From positions 1-64,000 of the forward strand of contig DASXFC010000046.1 in the NCBI GenBank assembly GCA_036489775.1: 64,000 bases of DNA, written 5' to 3'. Numbering within the stretch: the first letter of the stretch is position 1; each line of letters begins with the position of its first letter. A program made the position numbers and the translations under genes. The notes beneath the pieces are model-generated. The model was not told where the DNA came from and made no database searches. It saw only the letters and a program-made list of their open reading frames with translations. Positions 16,246-24,625 of this stretch are shown here, piece by piece. This DNA is from Bog-473 sp036489775 (GTDB lineage: Bacteria > Actinomycetota > Acidimicrobiia > Acidimicrobiales > RAAP-2).

Positions 16246-17013
16246 TCAGGGCTCAGGCGAGACCTCGGATTCGATCTCAGCGATGGTCGCTCGGACATCG
16301 CTGATGGCGAGTGTCAGATCCACCTCTGATGAACCAAGGCAGGCGAATCGATCGTAGAGATTGGTCAGCTCGGCCCACCGGATCATCCGCTTTTCATTCA
16401 GTGCCCATATACCTCGGTAGGCCAAGCGCGCATGAGCGCATTGCAGGGCTACCTTCGCCAGTGCCCCGGCGCCGTTGATCGGGTTGCTCGATCTGGCGTA
16501 GTAGCTGGCGTAATCGAGCTCCCGGTTGGCTCGGTCCAACCAGAAGGGCGGTGCAGACCGTCGGAGCGCGCTGGGGTACTCCGGTCGTTGGTGGTCACCC
16601 CAAAGTGGATGGTTGCCGGCGAGCTCACCAGGGAGCATGTAGGTGGGGATTCCAGCCAGGTGGAACCCCAAGATGTGAACCTCAAAGCGGCCTTCATTCG
16701 CCTCGCGGGTCCAGTGTTCGACGACGTCGAGGTTGCGATAGTGAATGTCGAAGTGGCGTCCGTCGAGATCGAAGACGGCACCTCCGTACATGACCTGACC
16801 CCACTCGAAGGGACGAAAGACCCGACCGGGCCAGCCCAGCTCCTCGAAGACTCGAGGATCAATCTCGCCCCGGTAATAGACGGCGAAATCCCAGTCGCTG
16901 TCGGGGCGAAAGTCTCCACGCGCCCTGGACCCGCCGAGGCTGACCGCCTCGGCATTGGGGAGTCGTCGGCACGCGGTGACGACCGTCTCGATGAATTCGT
17001 CATCGGTCATCAA
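16246..17013 (-). CDS. Nucleotidyltransferase-domain protein
   Basis: 255 residues, ATG 17013. The polymerase-beta-type nucleotidyltransferase core is seen as SLGGSRARGDFRPDSDWDFAV: Gly-Ser motif plus two metal-binding Asp residues, with a third acidic site in RHFDIHYRNL. The C-terminal half is helical with conserved-looking aromatic residues, as in aminoglycoside and streptothricin-type adenylyltransferases and many uncharacterised relatives. It probably transfers a nucleotide to a small molecule or protein; resistance to a drug is possible but not shown. It diverges from a P-loop protein over about 90 bp. Confidence 0.8.
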   Translation of the reverse strand: MMTDDEFIETVVTACRRLPNAEAVSLGGSRARGDFRPDSDWDFAVYYRGEIDPRVFEELGWPGRVFRPFEWGQVMYGGAVFDLDGRHFDIHYRNLDVVEHWTREANEGRFEVHILGFHLAGIPTYMLPGELAGNHPLWGDHQRPEYPSALRRSAPPFWLDRANRELDYASYYARSSNPINGAGALAKVALQCAHARLAYRGIWALNEKRMIRWAELTNLYDRFACLGSSEVDLTLAISDVRATIAEIESEVSPEP

Positions 17014-17105
17014 GACATCGTGTCAGTTGGGCTGCGCTGATGCCTGCTGAGTGCCGGTCGGGCGAACCGGGCACCCGTGTGGATTATTCGCGATGATCAG
17101 GGTTG

Positions 17106-17777
17106 ATGCTGACGGGCCGAAGGATGCTGGTCTTCGTGACTGGGTCTGGGCCAGGTCTGGGAAAGTCAACGTTGGCTGAGTCCTTGACCGATGCTCTTCC
17201 CGGCAGTGACATCTCGGTTGAACTGTTTCGAGAGATGGACATCGAACATCACCCGGCGTTCTCCGCGGTGATCGAAGAGTTCGTGGAGTCAGGAGAGGTA
17301 TCCCGGCCGACGTTGCTGGCCGCAGCCAGTGCCTATCTGATCGAGGTGGCCGCTCTCCAAGTTGACGTGGTGATTCTCGACGCTCTGTTCGCATACCTCC
17401 CCTCCCTCCTGGCATGGGGAGACACCGACGAAGACATCATCGAGTTCCTGGTTGACATATCAGAACTGTTTGCCAACTTCGATGTGTTCGAAGTACATCT
17501 CACCGGAGACCTGGTGGCCGGGCTCAATCGAGCGGGAGCACGTGAAGGGGGAGATTGGCTCACCGAGCAGGTCAAGAAGATCTCGAGGTACCGAAATGCA
17601 CCCGTGATCGCGACCACTGTCGATGCGGCGGTCTATTTGGACACCCTGGCGCGACGAGCCATTCGATTGCTCGAGCAGGCCCCTTGGGAGGTTGCCTTCT
17701 GCAAAGCCGACCGTGGCGCCAGTGTCGTGCATTCCCAGGCGATTGAGTTCTTAGAGCCACGACTTCGTCGAGATTGA
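17106..17777 (+). CDS. P-loop NTPase, small kinase-like protein
   Basis: 223 residues from ATG 17106 (a TTG immediately upstream is possible). A Walker A motif, FVTGSGPGLGKSTLAESL, lies at the N-terminus, and VDVVILDALFAYLPS near residue 90 resembles Walker B. No lid or specific kinase motif is recognisable. The size fits an AAA-type single-domain nucleoside/antibiotic kinase or guanylate-kinase-like protein. Function is not assigned. It diverges from the nucleotidyltransferase and ends 15 bp before the convergent Smr gene. Confidence 0.65.
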   Translation: MLTGRRMLVFVTGSGPGLGKSTLAESLTDALPGSDISVELFREMDIEHHPAFSAVIEEFVESGEVSRPTLLAAASAYLIEVAALQVDVVILDALFAYLPSLLAWGDTDEDIIEFLVDISELFANFDVFEVHLTGDLVAGLNRAGAREGGDWLTEQVKKISRYRNAPVIATTVDAAVYLDTLARRAIRLLEQAPWEVAFCKADRGASVVHSQAIEFLEPRLRRD

Positions 17778-17792
17778 TCTGAGCAGAGTTGC

Positions 17793-18047
17793 CTATTTCG
17801 GACGGAAGTGGACGAATACTCGTCCGAAGTTGTGAGAGTCCTTTTCGACCCGGTCATAGAGGGCCTTGATTTCCTTTTGGTCGAGGAACCGCAACACGCG
17901 CTTCTTCAGCTGACCGCTCCCCTTGCCTGGGATGATCTCCACCAACCGAACCTTCTTCTCCACCGCTTCGTCGATAATGCCCCGAAGGGCACGATCGATG
18001 TCGCCGCCCCGGTTGTAGATCTCATGCAGGTCCAGCTTGAGCTTCAC
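17793..18047 (-). CDS. Stand-alone Smr-domain protein
   Basis: 84 residues from GTG 18047. The Smr fold is recognisable from LDLHEIYNRGGDIDRAL at the N-terminus, VEIIPGKGSGQLKKRV in the middle, and FGRVFVHFRPK at the end. The common His-Gly-x-Gly of Smr nuclease loops is Pro-Gly-Lys-Gly here, as in other short actinobacterial members. Smr domains nick or bind branched DNA or act on RNA; the small forms are of unknown role. The frame stays open further upstream to 18359, but that part is antisense to the NHL gene. Confidence 0.82.
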   Translation of the reverse strand: MKLKLDLHEIYNRGGDIDRALRGIIDEAVEKKVRLVEIIPGKGSGQLKKRVLRFLDQKEIKALYDRVEKDSHNFGRVFVHFRPK

Positions 18048-18120
18048 GAAAGACGGTTTACACCTGTGGATCGAAAAGTGGAAACACGAACGATTGGGTC
18101 CCGAGCCCGCAGTCGTTGCT

Positions 18121-19305
18121 CTACGACGTTGAGGTCGACTGACTCCACAACCCCGAGCTCGAGCCATTCGGCAGATACTCGACGATCGCTGGTGGACCAA
18201 TGCCCGAGATCCCATCCTGGTCGAGATAGATGGTCCCATTCGATGCCACCGCCACACCTTGCGGCCAGAAATCCCCCACCCCGGGCACAGTATTGAAGTC
18301 AGCCACGACACTTTCGCTGGTTCCCGTGAACCGGTATATGGCCGACTGCCACAGTCCAATGACGCTCCCGTCGGGTGAGGACGTCAACGCAGCGTTGGCG
18401 TCATGGGGTCGCAGCATGCCTCGGTAGACGAATATGCCGCCCACCGTTCGTTCCAGGAGGTCGTTGGTATTCGAGCAGGTCATGAAGAGATCGCCGGACG
18501 CGTCAAAGGCCAGTCCGTCCGGGTTGCACTGTGATGCTTCCGGAAACCTTTGGTCGACTCCCAGAAAGTCGGATGCATCGGCCACGGTGGCTAGGGTGCC
18601 GTTGGACTCAAGCTCGAGCACAGCGTTGTCTTCAGCGATGTAGAGAGATCCATTGGGGCCGATGGTCACCGCTGAACTTCCGATAGCCGAATCGGTCGCT
18701 ACTTGGCCGCTTGCTGGGTCGTCAGGACTTTGGGGTGCCTGGCCATTTCCCGCCACCGTGGTGCTGATGCCGTCAGGCAGGATGGCCCGAACCCTGTTGT
18801 TCCCCGCGTCAGCGACGTAAATAGTTCCGTTCTTGCTGACCGCCATACCTTGGGGGTTGTCGAGCTCAGCTTGTGTCGCCGGTCCACCGTCCCCGGAGAA
18901 TCCGACCCTGCCGTCCCCTGCGACAACCACGAATTTGCCGCTTGGGAGTCGTTGCAGGATCTCATTGAGGGAATCGTCTGCGATGTAGAGGTTTCCGTTG
19001 CTCCCAACGGCGAGCGGCCCCGGTTGCTTTGGGACGATCCCTCCTGGCTGGGGAGCAAGCGCCTTGGAACGCACAGGCGCGACCCGAATGGGTCTGGCCG
19101 CCACCTTCTTGGGGCTAGGTCCGGGACCGGTGGTGAGGTAAAGCCCGAGCCCCAGCAGAATCGCCATGAGTCCAGCGGCCATCGAGGCGCGACGAATGCG
19201 ACGGCGACGCCTTGCTTCTCGAAAGAGGACTTCAGGATCTGCTCCTGGCTTCTGTCCGGGGGGTAATCCCAGCGAGTGAGTCGGGCGGTCCGTCAGCGTC
19301 GTCAC
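18121..19305 (-). CDS. Membrane-anchored NHL-repeat protein
   Basis: 394 residues from GTG 19305, overlapping the GntR stop by four bases. The N-terminal 30 residues are cytoplasmic and contain PEVLFREARRRRRIRRAS; one membrane helix follows (about residues 42-60) and the rest faces outside. The exterior part holds several NHL-type beta-propeller blades: GPLAVGSNGNLYIADDSLNE, GMAVSKNGTIYVADAGNNRV, and GVAVASNGTIYLDQDGISG. NHL propellers bind ligands or other proteins; no catalytic residues are evident. It is the second gene of a GntR-led operon. The divergent partner at 19698 shares the VLFREAR-Arg-rich anchor, suggesting the two act at the same membrane site. Confidence 0.78.
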   Translation of the reverse strand: MTTLTDRPTHSLGLPPGQKPGADPEVLFREARRRRRIRRASMAAGLMAILLGLGLYLTTGPGPSPKKVAARPIRVAPVRSKALAPQPGGIVPKQPGPLAVGSNGNLYIADDSLNEILQRLPSGKFVVVAGDGRVGFSGDGGPATQAELDNPQGMAVSKNGTIYVADAGNNRVRAILPDGISTTVAGNGQAPQSPDDPASGQVATDSAIGSSAVTIGPNGSLYIAEDNAVLELESNGTLATVADASDFLGVDQRFPEASQCNPDGLAFDASGDLFMTCSNTNDLLERTVGGIFVYRGMLRPHDANAALTSSPDGSVIGLWQSAIYRFTGTSESVVADFNTVPGVGDFWPQGVAVASNGTIYLDQDGISGIGPPAIVEYLPNGSSSGLWSQSTSTS

Positions 19306-19661
19306 GGCAGGGTCGCAATCATGTCGATGACGTCCTCGCGCCGATACCCCTGGTGTCGGGCAAATTCCACTACGTCTCGCACTTGTCGCAAGACAGCGCT
19401 TTTCTGGGGCGTGCCCGACACGCTGATGCCTCGACCCCTGGTGAACTCCAGCAACCCCTCCTCCCGCAGGATGTGCAAGGCACGCAGCACCGTGTTCTTG
19501 TTCACACCAAGAACGGCAGCGATGTCCTTGGCCAGTGGAAGCCGTTCACCGGGCCCGGCCTCGCCATCAGCAATGGCCCGACGAATCTCGGCTGCCACCT
19601 GATCGTGCAGCGGAATCGGCTCATCTCGGTCGACCTTGACATCGAACATGGTCCTATTCAT
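19302..19661 (-). CDS. GntR-family regulator, YtrA-like short type
   Basis: 119 residues from ATG 19661; ATG 19649 is an alternative. The GntR winged helix is clear: IPLHDQVAAEIRRAIADGEA, GERLPLAKDIAAVLGVNKNT, VLRALHILREEGLLEFTRGR. Only about 45 residues follow, with no effector-binding domain, as in the YtrA group that controls membrane or transport operons. Its start codon lies inside a perfect 6-7-6 inverted repeat (19651-19669), so autorepression is likely. It is translationally coupled (GTGA) to the NHL-repeat gene. Confidence 0.87.
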   Translation of the reverse strand: MNRTMFDVKVDRDEPIPLHDQVAAEIRRAIADGEAGPGERLPLAKDIAAVLGVNKNTVLRALHILREEGLLEFTRGRGISVSGTPQKSAVLRQVRDVVEFARHQGYRREDVIDMIATLP

Positions 19662-19669
19662 AGTAGGAC
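19651..19669. promoter_or_regulatory. Candidate GntR operator overlapping the regulator's start codon
   Basis: GTCCTA (19651-19656) and TAGGAC (19664-19669) are exact inverted repeats with a seven-base spacer. The site covers the ATG of the GntR gene and lies 29 bp before the start of the divergent membrane protein, so binding could shut off both directions. Confidence 0.55.
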
Positions 19670-19697
19670 GATTCGTCGGTGTTTGAAAAGGGGGTCT

Positions 19698-20417
19698 GTG
19701 AGTACGGTCGATGCTCCGGGGAGCGACGTCGCGGCACAGGTGGAGGTGCTTTTTCGCGAGGCTCGGGCAAGGCGCAGACGTCGATGGCTGCTCGGGATCA
19801 GCTTCGTGCTCGCGATGTCGGCCGTTGGCGCTGGCATCGCCGTCGGCCTCGGGGGGCCGCCTACAAAACAACCACCCCGGTCCGTACAGGCGCCTTCTGC
19901 CGGCCGACCCTCATCGCTCAACCCGCCACGAACTGGGCGGCCTTACGTCTTGCGAGCCAACGGTCTTGGCGCTGCGGCCTTCGGACAATCCGAGTCGACC
20001 GCCATCAAGGCATTGACCGCCCTACTGGGCAAGCCTGAGACGGCAGAACCTAAGAACATGAAGGGCAACTGCACCATTGACGCCGAAATGGATTGGCGGG
20101 GCCTCAGTGCCTACTTCTTCGGCGGCGTCTTTGTTGGCTATCAGACTGGGTCACTCCTCGGCGATCCGGCGTTCAATCACATCCCGAACGCCACCACCGC
20201 TGATGGTTTGCGGATCGGCGACGCTCTCGCACAAGCTCAAAGTCTCTACGGAGGAATGCTCACGACGTCCTACGCCCAAGGCGGTAGTTGGACCATCACC
20301 ACATCTGAGGGAGAGTTTCGAGGTCTTTTGACCACCCCGCTCAGCGATGCGTCGGCAACGCCACGGATTGGGGACATCAGCGCCGGTTCAGTGGGCTGTC
20401 CCGCAGCATCGCCGTGA
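19698..20417 (+). CDS. Membrane-anchored protein of unknown function
   Basis: 239 residues from GTG 19698 with an AAAAGGGGG ribosome site. Residues 1-32 are cytoplasmic and include VEVLFREARARRRRRW, followed by one membrane helix (about 33-53), a Pro/Ser-rich linker, and an extracytoplasmic domain from about residue 75. That domain begins LRANGLGAAAFGQSESTAIK, a repeat-like start seen in secreted actinobacterial proteins, and has a probable disulfide pair (GNCTIDAE and SVGCPAASP). No enzyme motif is seen. It is divergent from the GntR/NHL operon and shares its N-terminal anchor type. Confidence 0.65.
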   Translation: MSTVDAPGSDVAAQVEVLFREARARRRRRWLLGISFVLAMSAVGAGIAVGLGGPPTKQPPRSVQAPSAGRPSSLNPPRTGRPYVLRANGLGAAAFGQSESTAIKALTALLGKPETAEPKNMKGNCTIDAEMDWRGLSAYFFGGVFVGYQTGSLLGDPAFNHIPNATTADGLRIGDALAQAQSLYGGMLTTSYAQGGSWTITTSEGEFRGLLTTPLSDASATPRIGDISAGSVGCPAASP

Positions 20418-20486
20418 GTCCGATGTTGATTACCTCCGGATCCGTTGAGCGAAAGAGGCTATTTTGCCTTCGCTGGGGTGGTTGAC

Positions 20487-21806
20487 TCAGCAGGTTGGAG
20501 GGTGGCGGAGGGCCCAGTCGAAAGCGACTTGGATGTCTTCTGCCAGGGCAAGGAGCATCTCATCGCCCCCGGGAGGGCCGACGAACTGCACACCGATCGG
20601 TAGCTGTTCCTGACTCCAGTGCAAGGGCAATGACAGAGCTGGTTGCCCCGAGAGGCTAAACGGGGCCAGCAGGGTTCCCATCTGAACCAATCCCGATTCC
20701 GACCCGAGCGGCCACGCTGGCTGAAAGGTCGTTGGGGTGACGAGTAAATCCCAATCGTCCCACCACCTCACCAGGGGAGCCGCCACTTCGTCGATTACGG
20801 CTTGCGCCTCCATCACGTGGTTTTCAGTGCGAGTGTCGGCGCGATCGACCGCCGCGAAGAAACGCGGGTCGAGCTCGTCCCGATCAACCGGCCGGCCCAG
20901 CCGATCCTCCAACCAATGGAGGACGGGTGGCCGCGTTGCATCGCTCAGGACGCCGAACGGGCCGGCAGCCCTTGCCCAAAAGCTGTCCAGCAGGGGGGGC
21001 CAAGCAATCTCAACCCGATGACCCAGGCCTTCCAAGAGGCGTCCGGCGATGTGGACGCCTTGGGCGCATTCGGGGTGCACACCCAATCCGACCTCGGGAT
21101 CGTGGTCCAAGAGCCCAACTCGAAGGGACCCGTCTCGCGTCGGACGAACCGTGGCGGTCAGAGTGCGAAAGATGGCGCTCAGATCGACGGCATGACGCGC
21201 CAGGACGAAGTCGCGCCACACTCGATTCGCTGGTTGCCCGGCCGGAGGAATGCCGTCGATCCGCCCGGCGCTCGGGTTCAAGGTGGCCACTCCGCAGAGA
21301 GCTGCCGGGCAGCGCAGAGACCCGGTTGCATCCGAGCCATGGGCCACTGGCACCATCCCGGAAGCCACCGCTGCCGCAGGTCCGCCGCTCGAGCCCCCGG
21401 CTGAACGCGAGAGGTCCCAAGGGTTTCGCGTCGGCTCGAAGCCCGGAGGTTCAGTGGTCACTCCATTCGAAAGGGGCGGACAGGCACCCTTGCCGACGAA
21501 GGCGAAACCGGCTTCTTCGAACTGTTGCGCCAGCGCTGTCGTCCTCGATGAGGTCACCCCGGCATCGCGCAGGGCGGCGACGCCAACCCAATGCGGTGTG
21601 CCGGCGAGTTCTTGTCCGGCGTCTTTGAGAAGTATGGGGACCCCTGAGCCAATTCGGTCAAAGAGTGGGATCACGACGGCATTGACGAGCGGATTCAGGC
21701 GCTCGATGGACTCGATAACGGACTCACGGAGTTCCCCGTCGCTCAGCTGACCGCTTTGCAGCAGGCGAGCTTGCTCTACCGCGCTCATCCACCGGATGTT
21801 GTCCAT
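20487..21806 (-). CDS. Amidase, amidase-signature family
   Basis: 439 residues, ATG 21806. The triad is present: Lys in VPILLKDAGQELAGT, cis-Ser in SAGGSSGGPAAAVASGMVP, and nucleophile Ser in ATGSLRCPAALCG. The C-terminus ends with LSLPLHWSQEQLPIGVQFVG, conserved in the family. It is clearly related to, but well diverged from, the amidase at 7502-8932. It is monocistronic; the group II intron begins about 60 bp beyond its start on the other strand. Confidence 0.9.
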   Translation of the reverse strand: MDNIRWMSAVEQARLLQSGQLSDGELRESVIESIERLNPLVNAVVIPLFDRIGSGVPILLKDAGQELAGTPHWVGVAALRDAGVTSSRTTALAQQFEEAGFAFVGKGACPPLSNGVTTEPPGFEPTRNPWDLSRSAGGSSGGPAAAVASGMVPVAHGSDATGSLRCPAALCGVATLNPSAGRIDGIPPAGQPANRVWRDFVLARHAVDLSAIFRTLTATVRPTRDGSLRVGLLDHDPEVGLGVHPECAQGVHIAGRLLEGLGHRVEIAWPPLLDSFWARAAGPFGVLSDATRPPVLHWLEDRLGRPVDRDELDPRFFAAVDRADTRTENHVMEAQAVIDEVAAPLVRWWDDWDLLVTPTTFQPAWPLGSESGLVQMGTLLAPFSLSGQPALSLPLHWSQEQLPIGVQFVGPPGGDEMLLALAEDIQVAFDWALRHPPTC

Positions 21807-22415
21807 GATGCGAGCCTTTCAGCTAGATGTTGACCTCATCGGCCGTGCCCACTTGTAGCCTGTCTCAATGTTGCGTCCTGAAAGCTGGACCAGACCAGTG
21901 GGTGCAAGTCCCACCCGGGTAAAAGCCGGAAAGCCCGGTAGCAGGCCCCGGTTCGTCGCCGAGAGGTGCCGGACTAAGCGGGGTGTCAAAAGCCTCTTCG
22001 GAGGGAGCAAGTGTGCGGGCCGTAATGCCACTCGGCATGAGTCCTGCAGCCTCGTCACAGAGACAACGAGGGAGCCGAGCCGCTCATTTCACGGCGAAGG
22101 CAGCATTCGACCAACTGGCGGTCCGGACATGCCCATGGTCGAGTCCCTCCGGGGTACGGGGAGCGGCACGTACGCACGGCTTGGTTCGGAACAGGAGAGA
22201 CCCGTCTGCGCAGCCTTGTCAGCAAAGACCGTCCCTATAAGCCAGTGGTGAAATTGGACGGAGCACAGCGGGAGTCCGACGGGGTCGTAGTACTGCCGAT
22301 CGCTGGGAGAAACCCAGCAGGAGGGAAGGGCCCCGACGTCGGTCACGTCGGCGATGGAGGTAAGCGTGAGGGCATGGCCGGGACCGCCCGGTCCAACTTC
22401 CCCGAGGGCCGTCAT

Positions 22416-23717
22416 ATGGCCCCCGTCAAAGTGCGAAAACTCCAGAACCGACTATGGGCTACGGCCAAGCAGTCAAAGGGTCGGGCTTTCCACGCCCTGT
22501 TTGACCGCATCTATCGAGACGACATTCTCGAAGAGGCGTGGGAGCGTGTCCGAGCCAATCGTGGGGCAGCGGGGGTCGATGCACTGACCATCGCTGCGGT
22601 GGAGGCCTATGGGGTCGAGCGGATACTCGCGGAACTCGCTAGTCGCCTCCGTGCAGGCACCTACCACCCAGCGCCCGTGCGCCGGGTGGAGATTCCAAAG
22701 CCCGACGGGAAGTTCCGTCCGTTGGGCATCCCGACTGTCACAGACCGTGTGTGCCAGCAGGCGGCCAAGCTCGTCCTCGAACCAATCTTCGAGGCCGACT
22801 TTCTGCCCTGCTCGTTTGGGTTTCGGCCCAAGCGCTCGGCCACCGACGCCATGGAACGACTCCGGGTCGGTTTCATCGAAGGCAACCAGTTTGTCTTTGA
22901 AGCCGACATCGAGAACTTCTTCGGCTCTATCGACCACGAGAAACTCCTCTCTTTGGTTGCTGAGCGGGTGTCGGACCGACGGGTACTCAAGCTCCTGCGA
23001 CAGTGGCTGCGAGCAGGCGTATTGGACAATGGCGTCGTCACCGAGTCGGTCACGGGGACGCCCCAAGGAGGGGTGATCTCACCCCTCCTGGCCAACATCT
23101 ACCTGCACGCATTCGACCGGGCCTGGGAGAAGCACGGTGTGGGCGAAGTCGTCCGCTATGCGGATGACTTCGTGGTGCTGTGCCGAACCCAGGAACAGGC
23201 TGAAGAAGCCAACCGCAGAGCTTCGGCTCTGCTTGGTGACCTCGGTCTGCGCCTTCACCCGGAGAAGACCCGAGTGGTCGATCTCCGAGAAGGCAAGGAG
23301 GGCTTCGACTTCCTCGGGTGCCATTTTCGTGCCCGCATGTCCGGCAAGCAGTGGGAGGACCGGCGGATCATCCGCTACTACCTTCACCGTTGGCCCTCGG
23401 TGCGGTCCATGAAGCGTGCCCGAGTCAGGGTCAAGGCCCTCACCGCTCGAAGCCAAGTCGGACAGCAGTTGCCTCACGTCATCGCACGTCTCAACCGGTT
23501 CCTTCGGGGTTGGGGCAACTACTTCCGCACTGGGAATGCCGGCGACAAGTTCCGCCAGCTCGATCGCTACGTAGTGTGGCGTCTCTTCCGCTTGCTCGTG
23601 AAGAAGCGGGGACGAAACCTGCGGGCCGGTCAGGCGGCACGTTGGACCGACGCCTGGTTCCACGACCAGGGCCTGCACAAGCTTTCGGGCACAATCCGAT
23701 ACCCAAAGGCTGCGTAA
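22416..23717 (+). CDS. ltrA: Group II intron reverse transcriptase/maturase
   Basis: 433 residues from ATG 22416; the frame is open further upstream but that part belongs to intron RNA. Reverse transcriptase blocks are in order: RVEIPKPDGKFRPLGIPTV, FGFRPKRSATDAM, EADIENFFGSIDH, GTPQGGVISPLLANIYL, and the catalytic RYADDFVVLC. A maturase (X/GIIM) domain follows, with RFLRGWGNYFRTGN. No HNH endonuclease domain is present at the C-terminus, so target-primed insertion would rely on nicked or replicating DNA. The protein binds its intron RNA, assists splicing and copies it. The gene has no frameshifts. Confidence 0.95.
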   Translation: MAPVKVRKLQNRLWATAKQSKGRAFHALFDRIYRDDILEEAWERVRANRGAAGVDALTIAAVEAYGVERILAELASRLRAGTYHPAPVRRVEIPKPDGKFRPLGIPTVTDRVCQQAAKLVLEPIFEADFLPCSFGFRPKRSATDAMERLRVGFIEGNQFVFEADIENFFGSIDHEKLLSLVAERVSDRRVLKLLRQWLRAGVLDNGVVTESVTGTPQGGVISPLLANIYLHAFDRAWEKHGVGEVVRYADDFVVLCRTQEQAEEANRRASALLGDLGLRLHPEKTRVVDLREGKEGFDFLGCHFRARMSGKQWEDRRIIRYYLHRWPSVRSMKRARVRVKALTARSQVGQQLPHVIARLNRFLRGWGNYFRTGNAGDKFRQLDRYVVWRLFRLLVKKRGRNLRAGQAARWTDAWFHDQGLHKLSGTIRYPKAA

Positions 23718-23739
23718 CCATGTCAAGACGACCGTCGGT

Positions 23740-23772
23740 GAGCTGTATGCGGGAAAACCGCACGTACAGATC
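23740..23772 (+). ncRNA. Group II intron domain V hairpin
   Basis: The sequence starts GAGCTGTATGCGG, has a GAAAA loop region, and closes with CCGCACGTACAGATC. It folds into the two-part stem with a bulge typical of the catalytic domain V of bacterial group II introns. It sits 22 bases after the maturase stop, where it is expected. Confidence 0.8.
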
Positions 23773-23827
23773 GAAAGGGGGATGGGGAAACAGAGCCGCT
23801 CGTCGGCCACTGCGCCCCTGACTACCA

Positions 23828-24379
23828 ATGGCTTCTGACGGCATCGAGTTTGTCGAATGCGACAAGTGTGGACTTGGCCATTCGATGCGTACGCACGAGA
23901 CCATGAAGCCGCGGGAATGGGCCAAGGCGGGTGGTTGGGTCACTCACGCCGATGGCAAGGACTATTGCCCGGACTGCCGTTCCAAGGGATTCGTCGGGGC
24001 TGTCCGGAATGAGCAGAGCGCTCCGAGTCCGTCCAAGGGACTGGTATTCGGTCTTGCTGGTTCCTTGCTCTTATCGGTGTTGTACGACGCCACCCCCAAT
24101 CGTTGGTTCGAAGAGGAGTTTGACCATCTTCGCCTCCCACGATGGTTCCGGTTCCTATTCATCGGAGCGAAGTCTTCGGCTGTTGCAGGACTCCTGATGG
24201 GACTGGGCTCGCCAAAGATGGGACGTCTTACCGCTCGTTCCCTCATCGCCTACTTCGTTCTTGCCCTTGGCGCGCAACTCCGCGCCGGCGGCAGGCCGAT
24301 TCGCTACGTTCCTGCCGCGTCGATGCTGGCTTGGTCGGCGTTGGCAGATCGCGCTTTTACGGCTGCCGACGAGAATTAG
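23828..24379 (+). CDS. Hypothetical protein with N-terminal zinc-ribbon-like cysteines and a membrane domain
   Basis: 183 residues, ATG 23828. Residues 10-60 carry ECDKCGLGH and YCPDCRSKG, two Cys-x2-Cys pairs that could hold one zinc. Two or three hydrophobic segments follow (FGLAGSLLLSVLYDA, SSAVAGLLMGLGS, LIAYFVLALGA). No family was recognised. The start codon is two to five bases after the apparent 3' end of the group II intron and no ribosome site is visible in between, so the gene's original leader may have been separated by the insertion. Codon use is less G+C-rich than in neighbouring genes. Confidence 0.55.
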   Translation: MASDGIEFVECDKCGLGHSMRTHETMKPREWAKAGGWVTHADGKDYCPDCRSKGFVGAVRNEQSAPSPSKGLVFGLAGSLLLSVLYDATPNRWFEEEFDHLRLPRWFRFLFIGAKSSAVAGLLMGLGSPKMGRLTARSLIAYFVLALGAQLRAGGRPIRYVPAASMLAWSALADRAFTAADEN

Positions 24380-24397
24380 AACTTGTCCCCGTTTTTT

Positions 24398-24429
24398 GTC
24401 AAGTCCCGGTTCTGTCAAGTCCCGGTTCT
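24398..24429. repeat. Tandem 16-bp repeat, two perfect copies
   Basis: GTCAAGTCCCGGTTCT occurs twice head to tail (24398-24413 and 24414-24429), preceded by a partial related run at 24383-24400. Read on the minus strand, each copy ends in TTGACA, which matches a -35 element. No gene lies downstream in that direction, so this may be chance. It is located about 80 bp from the 3' end of tRNA-Phe. Confidence 0.8.
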
Positions 24430-24510
24430 TTTTGGGCACGTAGTGGGCACGAAATTTCGGCTGATAAACCGACTACCAGTCGAAGTAGCCTCTGAACTGG
24501 GAATTCTCGG

Positions 24511-24583
24511 TGGTCGGGACCGGCGTCGATCCGGTGACCTCACGCTTTTCAGGCGCGCGCTCTACCAACTGAGCTACCCGACC
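24511..24583 (-). tRNA. tRNA-Phe(GAA)
   Basis: The 73-nt cloverleaf folds completely: acceptor GGTCGGG/CCCGACC with seven perfect pairs, D arm GCTC-AGTTGGTA-GAGC, anticodon loop CTGAAAA with GAA, and T arm ACCGG-ATCGACG-CCGGT. The CCA end is not encoded. The T loop starts ATCG rather than TTCG. It lies 42 bp downstream of tRNA-Asp on the same strand, so the two are probably co-transcribed. Confidence 0.95.
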
Positions 24584-24625
24584 GGGTGTCCAGCGTCCGA
24601 CCGTCATGATGACGGCCGGACCTGG

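Larger units (their letters stand above)
21868..23825 (+). mobile_element. Group II intron with maturase gene; both ends approximate
   Basis: A reverse transcriptase gene is embedded in a long structured non-coding stretch. The 5' part (about 21868-22415) has GTGGGTGCAAGTCCCAC and GTAAAAGCCGGAAAGCC, which resemble domain I of bacterial group II introns. After the maturase stop comes a recognisable domain V (23740-23772) and a G-rich/C-rich domain VI arm ending near 23822-23825. I cannot place the exact splice sites: the 5' boundary is set only by the first intron-like bases after the amidase promoter region. All visible parts look intact, so splicing and retrohoming are plausible. It ends two to five bases before the next gene's start codon. 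Confidence 0.8.

Noticed and set aside
20450..20476. GCGAA/TTCGC stem near the divergent gene ends as a terminator
   Set aside because: The stem needs a three-base bulge and no T-run follows.
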